Numbered from the stretch's first letter, positions 1 through 10,281 are shown. The stretch is DNA of 64,000 nucleotides from an uncultured Collinsella sp. (GCA_958369225.1 CATXID010000001.1:124001-188000); one strand, 5' to 3'. Notes: a model not told the origin generated them from the sequence alone. Program-made: numbers and translations.

Positions 1-261
1 ACGGTCGGTCTTTGAGTGCTCACGCTCAACCCAGCCCTTGGCTTCGAGAGCGCGTAGGATATTGGCAATGCGGGCGTTCGAGACCCAGGCGCGATCAGCG
101 AGTTCGCTCGGCGTGAGCGAACCGCCAGCGAGCATAAGGGCGCGCATGACAGCCATCTCGCCGCTGAGAGCTTTGTCCACAAAGCGCGAAACGCGCTGGT
201 GAATGCCGCCAAACTCGGTAAGGAGCTGACTCCCAAGCTCATGGAAATCGGTATCTTCCAC
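1..261 (-). CDS. MarR-family transcriptional regulator, 3' part missing (runs off window)
   Basis: An open frame of 87 codons runs from a GTG at 261 to the window edge, with an AGGGG ribosome-binding site just upstream. The protein begins VEDTDFHELGSQLL. It has a winged-helix pattern typical of MarR proteins: a first helical segment, then TPSELADRAWVSNARIANIL as the DNA-recognition helix-turn-helix, and LEAKGWVEREHSKTDR as the start of the wing, with the usual DR of the family. It probably binds a palindrome as a dimer. The C-terminal dimerisation region is outside the window. The inverted repeat overlapping its start codon is a candidate autoregulatory operator. The target genes cannot be seen. 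Confidence 0.8.
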   Translation of the reverse strand, partial: MEDTDFHELGSQLLTEFGGIHQRVSRFVDKALSGEMAVMRALMLAGGSLTPSELADRAWVSNARIANILRALEAKGWVEREHSKTDR

Positions 262-306
262 CGAAAACCCCTAACACTAGAAACTATTTTCGGTGAAAGA
301 TGATAC
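251..306. promoter_or_regulatory. Imperfect inverted repeat over the MarR start codon
   Basis: The arm at 251-267 (gtatcttccaccgaaaa) is the reverse complement of 287-306, apart from a 3-nt gap and one mismatch. It covers the start of the MarR gene, so it may be its operator. This is inference from position; no binding data exist here. Confidence 0.4.
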
Positions 307-328
307 CCCTGCACGCGCGCCCTATACG

Positions 329-432
329 GTAGATTTTGGGACATGCCTAGAAAACTACCTTTAGGCGACCTCCGTACACCGTCGGTGCCAGTAAAGTTTG
401 GGGCAGATCGTTAGGCATGTCCCAAAGCCTAC
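329..432. repeat. 104-bp MITE-like palindromic element
   Basis: The 21-nt arms at 329-349 and 412-432 are inverted repeats with 2 mismatches; the central 15 bp (335-349 and 412-426) are perfect. A small hairpin (caccg-t-cggtg) lies inside. It has no coding capacity. The layout fits a miniature inverted-repeat element or a structured RNA. I see no clear target-site duplication. Confidence 0.5.
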
Positions 433-811
433 TCAGAGGCACTTTACCCTGCTAAAGCTGGCATAACAGCTAGAGTGAACGTCGTACAAAGGCAAGGAAA
501 AATACCAAACAAATCGGTGAACGGTAGTTGTTCGCGCTCGCATTTCCTGCGGATTTGTTAAAAACGCCCTAATGGTATAAAAAAAGAAACATATAACAGC
601 CCTGATGAAGGGGGTAGCTATGTTATCCTTCTCAAACGGGTGAAATCTTGGGTTTTGGGTTGCAGTTCCAAGGTGGACAAACGTTTTTCCCTGTACCAAC
701 GTGTGGTGAAGAACGGAAGAAGCCGGTAGTGCAAGCCGATAATTCAAGAATTCAATAAGCAGCGGTGTGAGAGAGCGCCGCATTACACGTAACTAGGAGC
801 GTGGTTACACA
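433..811. other. Upstream region of pflB, no gene seen
   Basis: About 380 bases without a credible gene; the antisense frame here has no family features and poor codon use. It holds an AT-rich stretch near 556-600 that may carry the pflB promoter, an inverted ATAACA/TGTTAT pair (593-598 and 621-626), and a long leader. AGGAG sits 12 nt before the pflB ATG, a rather wide spacing. Confidence 0.4.
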
Positions 812-2863
<2,052 letters not shown>

Positions 2864-2864
2864 C

Positions 2865-2926
2865 TATTGTTAGTGCTATACTAACAATAACGATTACTGA
2901 TTAGCGCGCCGGTTTCGGCCGGCGCC
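2865..2926 (+). promoter_or_regulatory. Two intercistronic hairpins between the PFL genes
   Basis: Immediately after the pflB stop, 2865-2874 and 2880-2889 form a 10-bp stem with a 5-nt loop. A GC-rich stem follows (2906-2912 with 2919-2925). Neither has a U-tract, so termination is unlikely. They may stabilise the upstream message or set the ratio of core protein to glycyl-radical subunit. Confidence 0.6.
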
Positions 2927-2948
2927 TATCGATCGAAGGAGACACATT

Positions 2949-3200
2949 ATGAAGGTTTCTGAAGTTTCCGAGACTCAGGCCGATAACCTGGTCCACATGC
3001 TCGACGCTTACGCCGAGAAGGGTGGCCATCACCTGAACATCAACGTCTTCAACCGTGAGACGTTGCTCGACGCTCAGGCTCACCCCGAGAAGTACCCGCA
3101 GCTGACCATCCGCGTTTCCGGCTATGCCGTGAACTTCCACACGCTCACCAAGGAGCAGCAGGACGAGGTCATTTCGCGTACCTTCCACGACAAGTTCTAA
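2949..3200 (+). CDS. Separate glycyl-radical domain of pyruvate formate-lyase (GrcA-like)
   Basis: This 83-aa protein is the missing C-terminal domain of pyruvate formate-lyase. It carries HHLNINVFNRETLLDA, PEKYPQLTIRVSGYAV and KEQQDEVISRTFHDKF, which match the end of E. coli PflB nearly residue for residue. The radical glycine is Gly58 in RVSGYAV. It starts at an ATG preceded by GAAGGAGA, 85 nt after the core gene. E. coli GrcA (YfiD) is a spare domain that repairs oxygen-damaged PflB, but here the core protein has no domain of its own. The two chains must therefore assemble for activity. That functional conclusion is inference; the domain identity is clear. Confidence 0.95.
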   Translation: MKVSEVSETQADNLVHMLDAYAEKGGHHLNINVFNRETLLDAQAHPEKYPQLTIRVSGYAVNFHTLTKEQQDEVISRTFHDKF

Positions 3201-3222
3201 AGGGGTTTAACTCCCGCAGGAT

Positions 3223-3352
3223 CGCCGGGCCGCTTTGGGTTACTTTCCAAAACGTCCTCGGACATGCAAAGGGCTCCGCTGCGCGCTTCGCGCGGCGGAG
3301 CCCTTTGCGTCCTGCGGAAATGTTTTGGAAAGTAACCCAAAGCGGCCCGGCG
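3223..3352 (+). repeat. Nested-stem 3'-UTR element, copy 1
   Basis: Perfect 31-bp outer stem (3223-3253 with 3322-3352) and perfect 14-bp inner stem (3266-3279 with 3295-3308), capped by a GCGCG hairpin. Between the stems are the conserved strands GTCCTCGGACAT (3254-3265) and GTCCTGCGGAAAT (3309-3321). It begins 22 nt after the glycyl-radical gene and reads in the same direction. Three other copies share only the internal loop. Confidence 0.9.
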
Positions 3353-3465
3353 GGGGTCCTGTGTAGTCACCCTTTAGGCGGAACTCTCCTAATTATTTGG
3401 ATGAGTCGTTTACTTACTTGTGCTGTTACCGTCTTCCCGCTGTTGTTGGGGTATGCTTTGTTCGT

Positions 3466-3482
3466 ATGTAAACGTTTGACAT
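3466..3482. promoter_or_regulatory. LacI-type operator upstream of the regulator gene
   Basis: ATGTAAACGTTTGACAT is a near-palindrome centred on CG, the typical LacI-family form. It lies 19 nt before the regulator's start codon and resembles the sites at 4568-4650, suggesting autoregulation. Confidence 0.7.
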
Positions 3483-3501
3483 GTTGATGGGGGAGGGTGC
3501 T

Positions 3502-4512
3502 ATGGCTCGCGAGGGCGCTCGTTCTAAGGATTCTGCTAAGCCTGGCATCAAGGAAGTTGCAGCGGTGGCGGGGGTTTCGCCTACTACGGTATCTCGCGTG
3601 CTTAATAATCGCGGTTATATTAGCCAAGAGACCCGCGATAAGGTCCATGCCGCGATGGAGCGCATCAACTATACGCCCAACGATATCGCCCGTGCCATGC
3701 TCAACGGCCGTCTGAATCTTATCGGCATGATCGTTCCCTTTGTGAGCAGCCCGTTCCATGCTCAGGTTGTGCAGGCGGTCGAGCGCACGTTGGCGGAAAA
3801 CGGCTTTAAGATGCTGCTGTGCAACAGCGCCAATCGACCCGATCTTGAGCGTTCCTATATTGACATGCTCCGCCGCAATATGGTCGACGGCGTCATCGTC
3901 AACTCCCTCAATATCGGTGCCGAGGCATATGCCGAGATGGGCTTGAGCCTGGTTGGCATCGACTGCGATCTTGGCGAGGGCTCTGTCCAGATTGCAAGTG
4001 ACAGCTATGGCATTGGCGAGCTCGCCACGCGCCGTCTGATTGATGACGGCTGCAGGCGTATCCTGTGCCTGCGCAGCAATAGCCGCATGCGCATGCCTGC
4101 CAATAAGCGTACCGATGCCTACCTCGATGTTGTTGAGCAGGCCGGTTTGTCCGCGCTTGTCCGTGAGGTTGAGTTCGTTAAGCCCGACGACGAAAAGGGC
4201 GCGGTCGTTGCGAAGATCCTCGATGAGAACCCCGATATTGACGGCATCTTTGCGGGAGACGATACGATGGCGGCCATCTGTCTCAACGTGATGAAGCAGC
4301 GCGGCTTGAGCGCTCCGGACGATATTAAGGTCGTGGGCGCGGATGGTGCCCGCCGAACTATGACGTTTATGCCTGACTTAACAACCGTACGTCAAGATAT
4401 CGATCGCATCGGAGAGCTCGCGGCGCAATCCATCATCGCTCTTATTAACGGCGATAATCCCGAATCGAATATCAAGCTCCCCGTTGAACTCATTGAGGGC
4501 AAAACCGCGTAG
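3502..4512 (+). CDS. LacI-family transcriptional regulator of the sucrose operon
   Basis: A 336-aa LacI/GalR-type regulator. The N-terminal helix-turn-helix (IKEVAAVAGVSPTTVSRVLNN) is followed by the hinge segment YTPNDIARAMLNG and a periplasmic-binding-protein-like sensor domain (LIGMIVPFVSSPFHAQVVQAVE, then DGIFAGDDTMAAICLNVMKQRGL and the C-terminal DLTTVRQDIDRIGELAAQ). I chose the ATG at 3502 because GGGGGAGGG sits just before it; an ATG at 3481 in the same frame has no such site. Operators of the same type precede both this gene and the GH32-PTS operon. A repressor relieved by sucrose or sucrose phosphate is therefore likely. The effector is inferred from the neighbours. Confidence 0.92.
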   Translation: MAREGARSKDSAKPGIKEVAAVAGVSPTTVSRVLNNRGYISQETRDKVHAAMERINYTPNDIARAMLNGRLNLIGMIVPFVSSPFHAQVVQAVERTLAENGFKMLLCNSANRPDLERSYIDMLRRNMVDGVIVNSLNIGAEAYAEMGLSLVGIDCDLGEGSVQIASDSYGIGELATRRLIDDGCRRILCLRSNSRMRMPANKRTDAYLDVVEQAGLSALVREVEFVKPDDEKGAVVAKILDENPDIDGIFAGDDTMAAICLNVMKQRGLSAPDDIKVVGADGARRTMTFMPDLTTVRQDIDRIGELAAQSIIALINGDNPESNIKLPVELIEGKTA

Positions 4513-4567
4513 TTCATCCCGTGCCAAAAGAATTCCTCAAACGCCTCTGATGACCGTTCACCGGCAT

Positions 4568-4650
4568 ATGTCAACCGTTTGCCGACGACTGGAACTGCGA
4601 AAAGACGTATTGGTGTGAAAACGTTTGACATATGAAAACGATTGACATAT
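4568..4650. promoter_or_regulatory. Three LacI-type operator sites before the sucrose operon
   Basis: Three related sites are visible: ATGTCAACCGTTTGCC (centre near 4576), GTGAAAACGTTTGACATA (centre near 4622) and ATATGAAAACGATTGACAT (centre near 4639). The last two centres are 17 bp apart. Together they resemble the site at 3466 and should bind the same regulator. Confidence 0.7.
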
Positions 4651-4695
4651 CTTGCCATTGTACCGAGTTAGTATGTCGTGGAAAGGAAGTCTCGG

Positions 4696-6078
4696 ATGCA
4701 CAAGGTGTATTACCAGCCTGAGGGAATTTGGGTAGGCGACATCATGCCGTACGGCGAGGACGGCACGTTCTATCTCTATCATCAGCGTGACACGCGTAAC
4801 CCCGAACCTTTCGGAGAGCCGTTTGGCTGGGCACTCGCTACGACCAAGGATTTCGTCAACTACAAGGACTTTGGCGAGAGCCTTGAGCGCGGCGGCGACG
4901 AGGAAGTCGACCAGTACATTTATGCCGGCACGGTGTTTAAGGTGGGCGACAAGTACCATGCGCTCTACACTGGTTGCAATCGCGATAAGGTCCGCGCACG
5001 TTTGATGAAGCAGGTTCTTCTTCACGCAACGAGCGACGACGCCGTCAAGTGGGAGAAGAACATCGCCGAGACGCTGCTTCCGCCCCAGGAGGGTTACGAT
5101 GACCGCAACTGGCGCGATCCCTTTGTGCTTTGGGATGAGGAGAACGAAGAGTACATGCTCATCCTCGGAACGCGTGTGGGCGAGGACAAGCGTCTGATGA
5201 CCGGCCGCCTGGTCAAGTTCACCTCCAAGGATCTGACCAACTGGGAGTTCCAGGGCGACTGGTGGAACCCGGGCCTGTACACCATGTTTGAGATGCCTGA
5301 TCTCTTTAAGATGGGCGACTGGTGGTACCTCGTCTTTTCCGAGTACAGCGACGGCAACAAGACCCGTTACCGCATGTCCAAGTCCATCAACGGTCCTTGG
5401 ATTACCCCCGCTGACGACTCCTTCGACGGCCGCGCGTACTACGCCGCTCGCACCGCATTCGATGGCGAGCGTCGCGTTCTCTTTGGTTGGGTTCCTACGC
5501 GTGACGAGGGCGGCGACCCCAGCTCTTACCTATGGGGTGGCACCTTTATGCCCCTCGAGATCGTTCAGCGTGCCGACGGAACGCTCGGCACCAAGCTCCC
5601 CGACAGCATGCTTGGCGCCTTTGGCGAGGCTAAGGCAGTCGAGACCTTTGAGCTTTCCTGCGAGTCGGGCAAGGTCGAGCAGGTGCTCGCCGCGGATGCC
5701 GGCTCCACCTACTTGCTCGATGCCGACATTGAGCTCGGCGGTAACGCTGCCGGCTTCTCGGTCAAGTTCGCCGAGGACGCCGAGACCGGTCTTGCCTATG
5801 AGTTCCGCGCCAACCTGCGCGAGGGCAAGCTCGAGTTCACGCCGGCTCCCCAGTACCCGTGGTTCCAGGTCAACAACATGGGCCTCGAGCGTCCGTTGTT
5901 CTTTAAGGGCGAGGGCACTCACCATGTGCGTCTGGTCGTCGACGACGACATCGCGACCATCTTTGTCGATGATGTTGCGCTCAACGCTCGCTTCTGCAAC
6001 AAGCAGGGCCAGGGTGTGGCGCTTACCGTCACCGACGGTGCGCTCAAGTGCGCAAACGCAACGATCGCGTCTCTGTAG
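4696..6078 (+). CDS. Atypical GH32-like beta-fructosidase
   Basis: A 460-aa protein of the GH32/clan GH-J five-bladed propeller type, followed by a C-terminal beta-sandwich-like domain. The opening strand reads PEGIWVGDIMPYGEDGTFYLYHQ, where the Asp of GDIMPY takes the place of the nucleophile in the usual WLNDPNG. The transition-state motif appears as WRDPFV. The acid/base motif is MFEMPDLF instead of WECPDLF. These changes mark a divergent subfamily, so the exact substrate (sucrose, fructo-oligosaccharide or phosphorylated forms) is uncertain. The ATG at 4696 follows GAAAGGAAG. It leads the operon with the PTS transporter, directly behind three operator sites. No signal peptide is visible, so it should act in the cytoplasm. 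Confidence 0.8.
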   Translation: MHKVYYQPEGIWVGDIMPYGEDGTFYLYHQRDTRNPEPFGEPFGWALATTKDFVNYKDFGESLERGGDEEVDQYIYAGTVFKVGDKYHALYTGCNRDKVRARLMKQVLLHATSDDAVKWEKNIAETLLPPQEGYDDRNWRDPFVLWDEENEEYMLILGTRVGEDKRLMTGRLVKFTSKDLTNWEFQGDWWNPGLYTMFEMPDLFKMGDWWYLVFSEYSDGNKTRYRMSKSINGPWITPADDSFDGRAYYAARTAFDGERRVLFGWVPTRDEGGDPSSYLWGGTFMPLEIVQRADGTLGTKLPDSMLGAFGEAKAVETFELSCESGKVEQVLAADAGSTYLLDADIELGGNAAGFSVKFAEDAETGLAYEFRANLREGKLEFTPAPQYPWFQVNNMGLERPLFFKGEGTHHVRLVVDDDIATIFVDDVALNARFCNKQGQGVALTVTDGALKCANATIASL

Positions 6079-6123
6079 CGGCAACGAACCGTTTTATGAT
6101 TTAGAAAAGGAATGGAGAGGAAC

Positions 6124-7575
6124 ATGGACTACAAGGCAGTGTCCCAGCAAGTCGTCGACAACGTCGGCGGACTGGAGAACATCGAGGGCGCCACGCATTG
6201 CGTGACCCGTCTGCGTCTGGTGCTCAAGGATACGAGCAAATACAACAAGGCCGAGCTCGAGAACATCGATGGCGTCAAGGGCGTGCTGTACAACAGCGGC
6301 CAGCTCATGATCATCTTCGGTACCGGTACCGTCAACAAGGTTTACGATGAGTTTATGGCTCTGACGGGCGTTAAGGAGATCAGTGCTTCCGAGGTCAAGG
6401 GCGCCGAGGCGGACAAGAAGGGCAAGTTCTTCTCGGTCCTCAAGGTATTCTCGGACATCTTTATCCCCATCATTCCCGCCTTCGTCGGCGCTGCAATCAT
6501 CATCGGCCTTAAGTCGCTGATCGTTGCCAACGGCCTCTTTGGCATGGAGGGCAGCCTCGCCGATCACAGCGAGTTCCTCAAGAACCTCGCAAGCTTCTTT
6601 GCCATTATCGCCACCACGTTCGACTACCTGCCTGTCCTGGTTATGTACAGCGCAGTCAAGCGTTTTGGCGGTAACCCGATCCTGGGCATCCTCGTCGGTA
6701 TCGTCATGGTTCACCCGAGCCTTATGAACCGCAACACGTTCGTTATGGACCCGACGGGTGCTGAGTACTGGAACTTTGGTCCGCTCTCCATTCCCATGGT
6801 TGCTTTCCAGGGCGGCGTGTTCCCTGCAATTCTGACCGCCTGGTTTATGGCCAAGGTCGAAAAGATTGCCCAGAAGTACATCCCCGAGGTCGTTTCGTTC
6901 GTCTTTGTCCCGACCGTTACCCTGATTCTTGCTAACGTCGCCCTGTTCACCGTGTTCGGCCCGCTCGGTAACCTGATCGGTGACGTCCTCGCCGGCGTAA
7001 TCGATATCCTGTACAACAGGATGGGCGTCTTTGGTGCCTTTGTCTTCGCCGCGTTCCTGCAGCCGCTCGTCGTTACCGGTACGCATCAGTTCATCCAGGG
7101 TATCGAGGCAAACCTTGTTGCCACGACTGGCTTCAACTACATCCAGGCCATCTGGTCGGTTTCCATCATCGCCCAGGGCGGCGGCGCCATCGGTATGTAC
7201 CTCATTCACAAGAAGCACTCCAAAGAGCGCAACATCTGCATGTCGTCCTTTATCCCGACGCTGGTCGGAATCTCCGAGCCCGCTATCTTTGCTGCAAACA
7301 TGCGCTATTCGATCATTCCGTTCATCTGCGCATGCATCGGTGCAGGCTGCGGCGGTGCCTTCGTCAAGCTCTTTGAGGTGCGCGCTATCGGTCAGGGTCT
7401 GACCGGCGTGCTTGGCCTGCTCATCGTCACGCCCGAGACCCTCGTGTGGTATGTGGCTGGCAATCTCATCGCCTTTATCGTGCCAATCGTCTTGATCTTT
7501 GCCTACAACAAGGCAAAGGGCGTGCCGACCACCGATGAAGAGGGCGCTGGCGCTGGCTTCGACGTTAGCTTCTAG
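6124..7575 (+). CDS. Sucrose-type PTS system EIIBC component
   Basis: A 483-aa membrane permease of the glucose-sucrose PTS superfamily that imports and phosphorylates its sugar. The N-terminal EIIB domain carries the phosphorylated cysteine at residue 26 (GATHCVTRLRL). The EIIC domain follows from about residue 105, with many hydrophobic segments and conserved features such as LGILVGIVMVHPSLM, PLVVTGTHQF and PTLVGISEPAIF. No EIIA domain is fused at the C terminus, so an EIIA-Glc-type protein must be supplied in trans. The ATG at 6124 follows a purine-rich AAAGGAATGGAGAGG. It is flanked by two GH32 genes, which points to sucrose or related beta-fructosides. Confidence 0.92.
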   Translation: MDYKAVSQQVVDNVGGLENIEGATHCVTRLRLVLKDTSKYNKAELENIDGVKGVLYNSGQLMIIFGTGTVNKVYDEFMALTGVKEISASEVKGAEADKKGKFFSVLKVFSDIFIPIIPAFVGAAIIIGLKSLIVANGLFGMEGSLADHSEFLKNLASFFAIIATTFDYLPVLVMYSAVKRFGGNPILGILVGIVMVHPSLMNRNTFVMDPTGAEYWNFGPLSIPMVAFQGGVFPAILTAWFMAKVEKIAQKYIPEVVSFVFVPTVTLILANVALFTVFGPLGNLIGDVLAGVIDILYNRMGVFGAFVFAAFLQPLVVTGTHQFIQGIEANLVATTGFNYIQAIWSVSIIAQGGGAIGMYLIHKKHSKERNICMSSFIPTLVGISEPAIFAANMRYSIIPFICACIGAGCGGAFVKLFEVRAIGQGLTGVLGLLIVTPETLVWYVAGNLIAFIVPIVLIFAYNKAKGVPTTDEEGAGAGFDVSF

Positions 7576-7612
7576 TTGAGCCGTTCAGTGTAATCTGAGG
7601 ATAAGTCCATTT

Positions 7613-7654
7613 GGGGAAGGACGCTCGACTCGTGTGAGTCGAGCGTCCTTCCCC
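7613..7654 (+). terminator. 17-bp perfect hairpin between PTS and hydrolase genes
   Basis: 7613-7629 pairs perfectly with 7638-7654 around an 8-nt loop. No U-tract follows. It may stabilise the 3' end of the PTS message or partly terminate before the hydrolase gene, whose start lies 23 nt further on. Confidence 0.7.
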
Positions 7655-7676
7655 ATAGACGAGAAAGTCAACGGCG

Positions 7677-9119
7677 ATGTTTAATCAAAAAAATAAGGTG
7701 ACACGCGCGGACTATGAGCAGTGGCGTGCCGGACAGGATGAGACGGCGGGTCGCATCGCGTCCGACCCCGATAGGCTCCTGTTCCATGTGGAGCCTGAGC
7801 TTGGCTGGCTCAACGACCCCAACGGTTTGGTTCAGATTGGTGATACGTATCACATCTATCATCAATACGATCCGTTCGATGCTGCGCATGGCGGTCCAGT
7901 GCTTTGGAACCATCTGACGACAAAGGATTTTGTGACGTACGAGAATCGCGGCCCCGCGCTGTTCCCCGATTCCGATTTGGATTCGAACGGAGCGTATTCT
8001 GGTTCTGCCTTTGTACGTGATGGCAAGATTCACTACTTCTATACCGGCAACGTCAAGCATTTTGATCGCGATGATTACGACTACGTGTTGACGGGTCGTG
8101 AGCAAAACCAGATTCATATGGTTGCGGAGAACCCCGACGAATTGGGCGAGAAGCGCATAGCTGTTGGACCGGTCGATTACCCCGACGATATCGGTACGCA
8201 CGTGCGCGACCCCAAGATCCTTGAGCACGATGGTATCTACTACATGGTTCTGGGCGCTCGTACGAAAGACGACCGTGGCTGCGTGCTTGTCTATACCTCG
8301 CGCAATCTTGAGGACTGGAGCTATGCGACGCGCATTGAGTTGGGCGAGAAGTTTGGCTTTATGTGGGAGTGCCCCGATCTGTTTGAGCTCGATGGCGAGC
8401 TTATTCTCGTTTGCTGTCCGCAGGGTGTGCCTGCCGATGGTTGGCGTTACCGCAATCCGCATCAGTGCGTGTGGTTCCCCATCGAGGCCGATTGGGAGGC
8501 GCCGAGCTTAAAAATCGTCGGGCAGGGCATGCCCCCGATGGTCGATGCCGGTTTTGATTTCTATGCTCCGCAGTCCTTTGAGGATGCTGCAGGCCGGCGA
8601 TTGATGATCGGATGGTCGGGTTGCCCCGATGCGACGGCGGAAAACCCGACGGTGGCGCGCGGGTGGCAGTGCGCGTTGACGGTGCCGCGAGAGCTGAGCA
8701 TGCGCGATGGTAAGCTCTGCCAGCAGCCGGCGCACGAGATTGAGAGAATGCGCGGCGGCTGCGTTCGTGCTGTAGGCGGAGAGACCGTCGAGGAGCCGGG
8801 CCGCCTGTTTGATCTTGTGGTTTCCTGTGAGGGCGCCAAGATGGTCGAGCTCGAAATCCGCAAGGGTGTCTTTGTGCGTTATGCGGAGGGGATGCTTACC
8901 CTCGATATGGGTAATGAAGGCTATGGGCGAGACCGGAGGTCGATTGAGCTCAGCGAGCTTCGCGATCTGCGCGTGCTTTCGGACACTACGATGGTCGAGA
9001 TTTTTGCCAACGGCGGCGAGGCAGCACTTACGAGCCGTACCTATTCGCCGGCGGTTTCGGCGATGGGGTTGCATGCCGAGGGTGCGGCGTCGATGGATTT
9101 CTACCGCCTCGCGCATTAA
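7677..9119 (+). CDS. scrB: Sucrose-6-phosphate hydrolase (GH32)
   Basis: A 480-aa canonical GH32 enzyme that splits sucrose 6-phosphate into glucose 6-phosphate and fructose. All three catalytic signatures are present: WLNDPNG with nucleophile Asp47, VRDPKI as the RDP motif, and WECPDLF with the acid/base Glu. A C-terminal beta-sandwich ends with LHAEGAASMDFYRLAH. It lacks a signal peptide, as expected for a cytoplasmic partner of a PTS. It is the last gene of the LacI-GH32-EIIBC-GH32 cluster. An invertase acting on unphosphorylated sucrose cannot be fully excluded, but the PTS context favours the phosphate form. Confidence 0.93.
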   Translation: MFNQKNKVTRADYEQWRAGQDETAGRIASDPDRLLFHVEPELGWLNDPNGLVQIGDTYHIYHQYDPFDAAHGGPVLWNHLTTKDFVTYENRGPALFPDSDLDSNGAYSGSAFVRDGKIHYFYTGNVKHFDRDDYDYVLTGREQNQIHMVAENPDELGEKRIAVGPVDYPDDIGTHVRDPKILEHDGIYYMVLGARTKDDRGCVLVYTSRNLEDWSYATRIELGEKFGFMWECPDLFELDGELILVCCPQGVPADGWRYRNPHQCVWFPIEADWEAPSLKIVGQGMPPMVDAGFDFYAPQSFEDAAGRRLMIGWSGCPDATAENPTVARGWQCALTVPRELSMRDGKLCQQPAHEIERMRGGCVRAVGGETVEEPGRLFDLVVSCEGAKMVELEIRKGVFVRYAEGMLTLDMGNEGYGRDRRSIELSELRDLRVLSDTTMVEIFANGGEAALTSRTYSPAVSAMGLHAEGAASMDFYRLAH

Positions 9120-9395
9120 CCGTGCGTGGAGCACGATTGGACTTGCCGGGCGGAATGTGTCGCAGTTGCCGCAGCGAACTACCGTTTATCGTGTATAGCT
9201 ACCGTTTGCGGAGTAAGTAACACATTGTTGCAAACCGTGTAGAATCCTAAATAAGCACGGAGTTTTCCAGGGAGACGCTGTCCTTTGTTGTGTGCAAGGG
9301 GCGGCGTCTCTTTGGCGCTCTGCCGCCGTTGTGCAACAGTGCGGCGGCGCGTGCCATGTATTGAAAAGCCAATGTCGAGATGGGTCGTGATAATA

Positions 9396-10250
9396 ATGGG
9401 CAAGTACGTAATCGTGGTTGAGTCTGGGTCGGATGTGACGCCGGAGCTCTGCGAGCGCTACGGCATCGTGCGCGTGCCCATGCACGTCACAGTTGGTGAC
9501 GAGACCGTTGAAGATGGTTCAATCGATCCGCTCGAGATTTACTCGCGCTGCAACGAGCTCGGTGTTATGCCTAAGACGAGTGGCTGCGCGCCTGCGGATT
9601 TTGCTCACGTGTATGACCGTATCCATGCCGAGCAGCCCGACGCGACTATTCTGCATCTCGCGTATTCCGAGGCCACGACCTGCTCACATCAGTCCTCCAA
9701 GATTGCGGCTAAGGGCCGCGACTACGTATTCTCCATGGATACGCGTTTTGTCTCGGTGGGCCAGTCGCTCGTTGCCGTCGAGACCGCCAAATATATCGAG
9801 GCTCACCCCGATGTCACCGTCGACGAGATCTTTGCATTTACGAACTCCGTCATGGACCGCGTGCTGCTGGGCTTTGTTCCCACCGACCTGGCCTTTCTTA
9901 AGGCGGGCGGTCGTCTGTCCAACGTCGCGTTCCTTGGCGCCCACCTGCTCAAGATTAAGCCCTGCATTGAGGTAACGGGCGGTAAGTTCGTGGCAACCAA
10001 GAAGTTCCGCGGCTCTATGCTCAAGTGCGCCCGCGCCTTTATCGACCACATGGTTGCGAAGGGCGAGATTGACTACTCGCACATTGGCCTGGCGTATTCG
10101 GTAGGCCTTTCCGAGGAGCTGCGCGACGACATGGAAATCTATGCGCACGACCTGGGCTTTAAGGACGTTACCTGGACTCAGGTCGGCGGCGTCATCTCGA
10201 GCCATTGCGGCCCGACCGCCTTCGGCGCGGTGCTCACGCTCAAGGCGTAA
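9396..10250 (+). CDS. DegV family fatty-acid-binding protein
   Basis: A 284-aa DegV/FakB-type protein. Such proteins hold a fatty acid for phosphorylation by the FakA kinase or act as lipid carriers. Typical features are the N-terminal VIVVESGSDVTPELCERYGI, the S/T-rich SEATTCSHQSSKIAA loop, DTRFVSVGQSLV, and FLKAGGRLSNVAFLGAHLLKIKPCIEV, the most conserved stretch of the family. The start is uncertain: MGKYVIVVES at 9396 is favoured by homology, with possible earlier in-frame starts at 9387 and 9372. A strong terminator follows. No FakA gene is in the window. Confidence 0.9.
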   Translation: MGKYVIVVESGSDVTPELCERYGIVRVPMHVTVGDETVEDGSIDPLEIYSRCNELGVMPKTSGCAPADFAHVYDRIHAEQPDATILHLAYSEATTCSHQSSKIAAKGRDYVFSMDTRFVSVGQSLVAVETAKYIEAHPDVTVDEIFAFTNSVMDRVLLGFVPTDLAFLKAGGRLSNVAFLGAHLLKIKPCIEVTGGKFVATKKFRGSMLKCARAFIDHMVAKGEIDYSHIGLAYSVGLSEELRDDMEIYAHDLGFKDVTWTQVGGVISSHCGPTAFGAVLTLKA

Positions 10251-10281
10251 GGCCTGGCGTCTATCGATTTCTATTGCCTCG

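Noticed and set aside
433..783. 116-codon minus-strand frame upstream of pflB
   Set aside because: No ribosome-binding site, odd composition, and it ends in the MITE-like repeat; better read as promoter/leader region.
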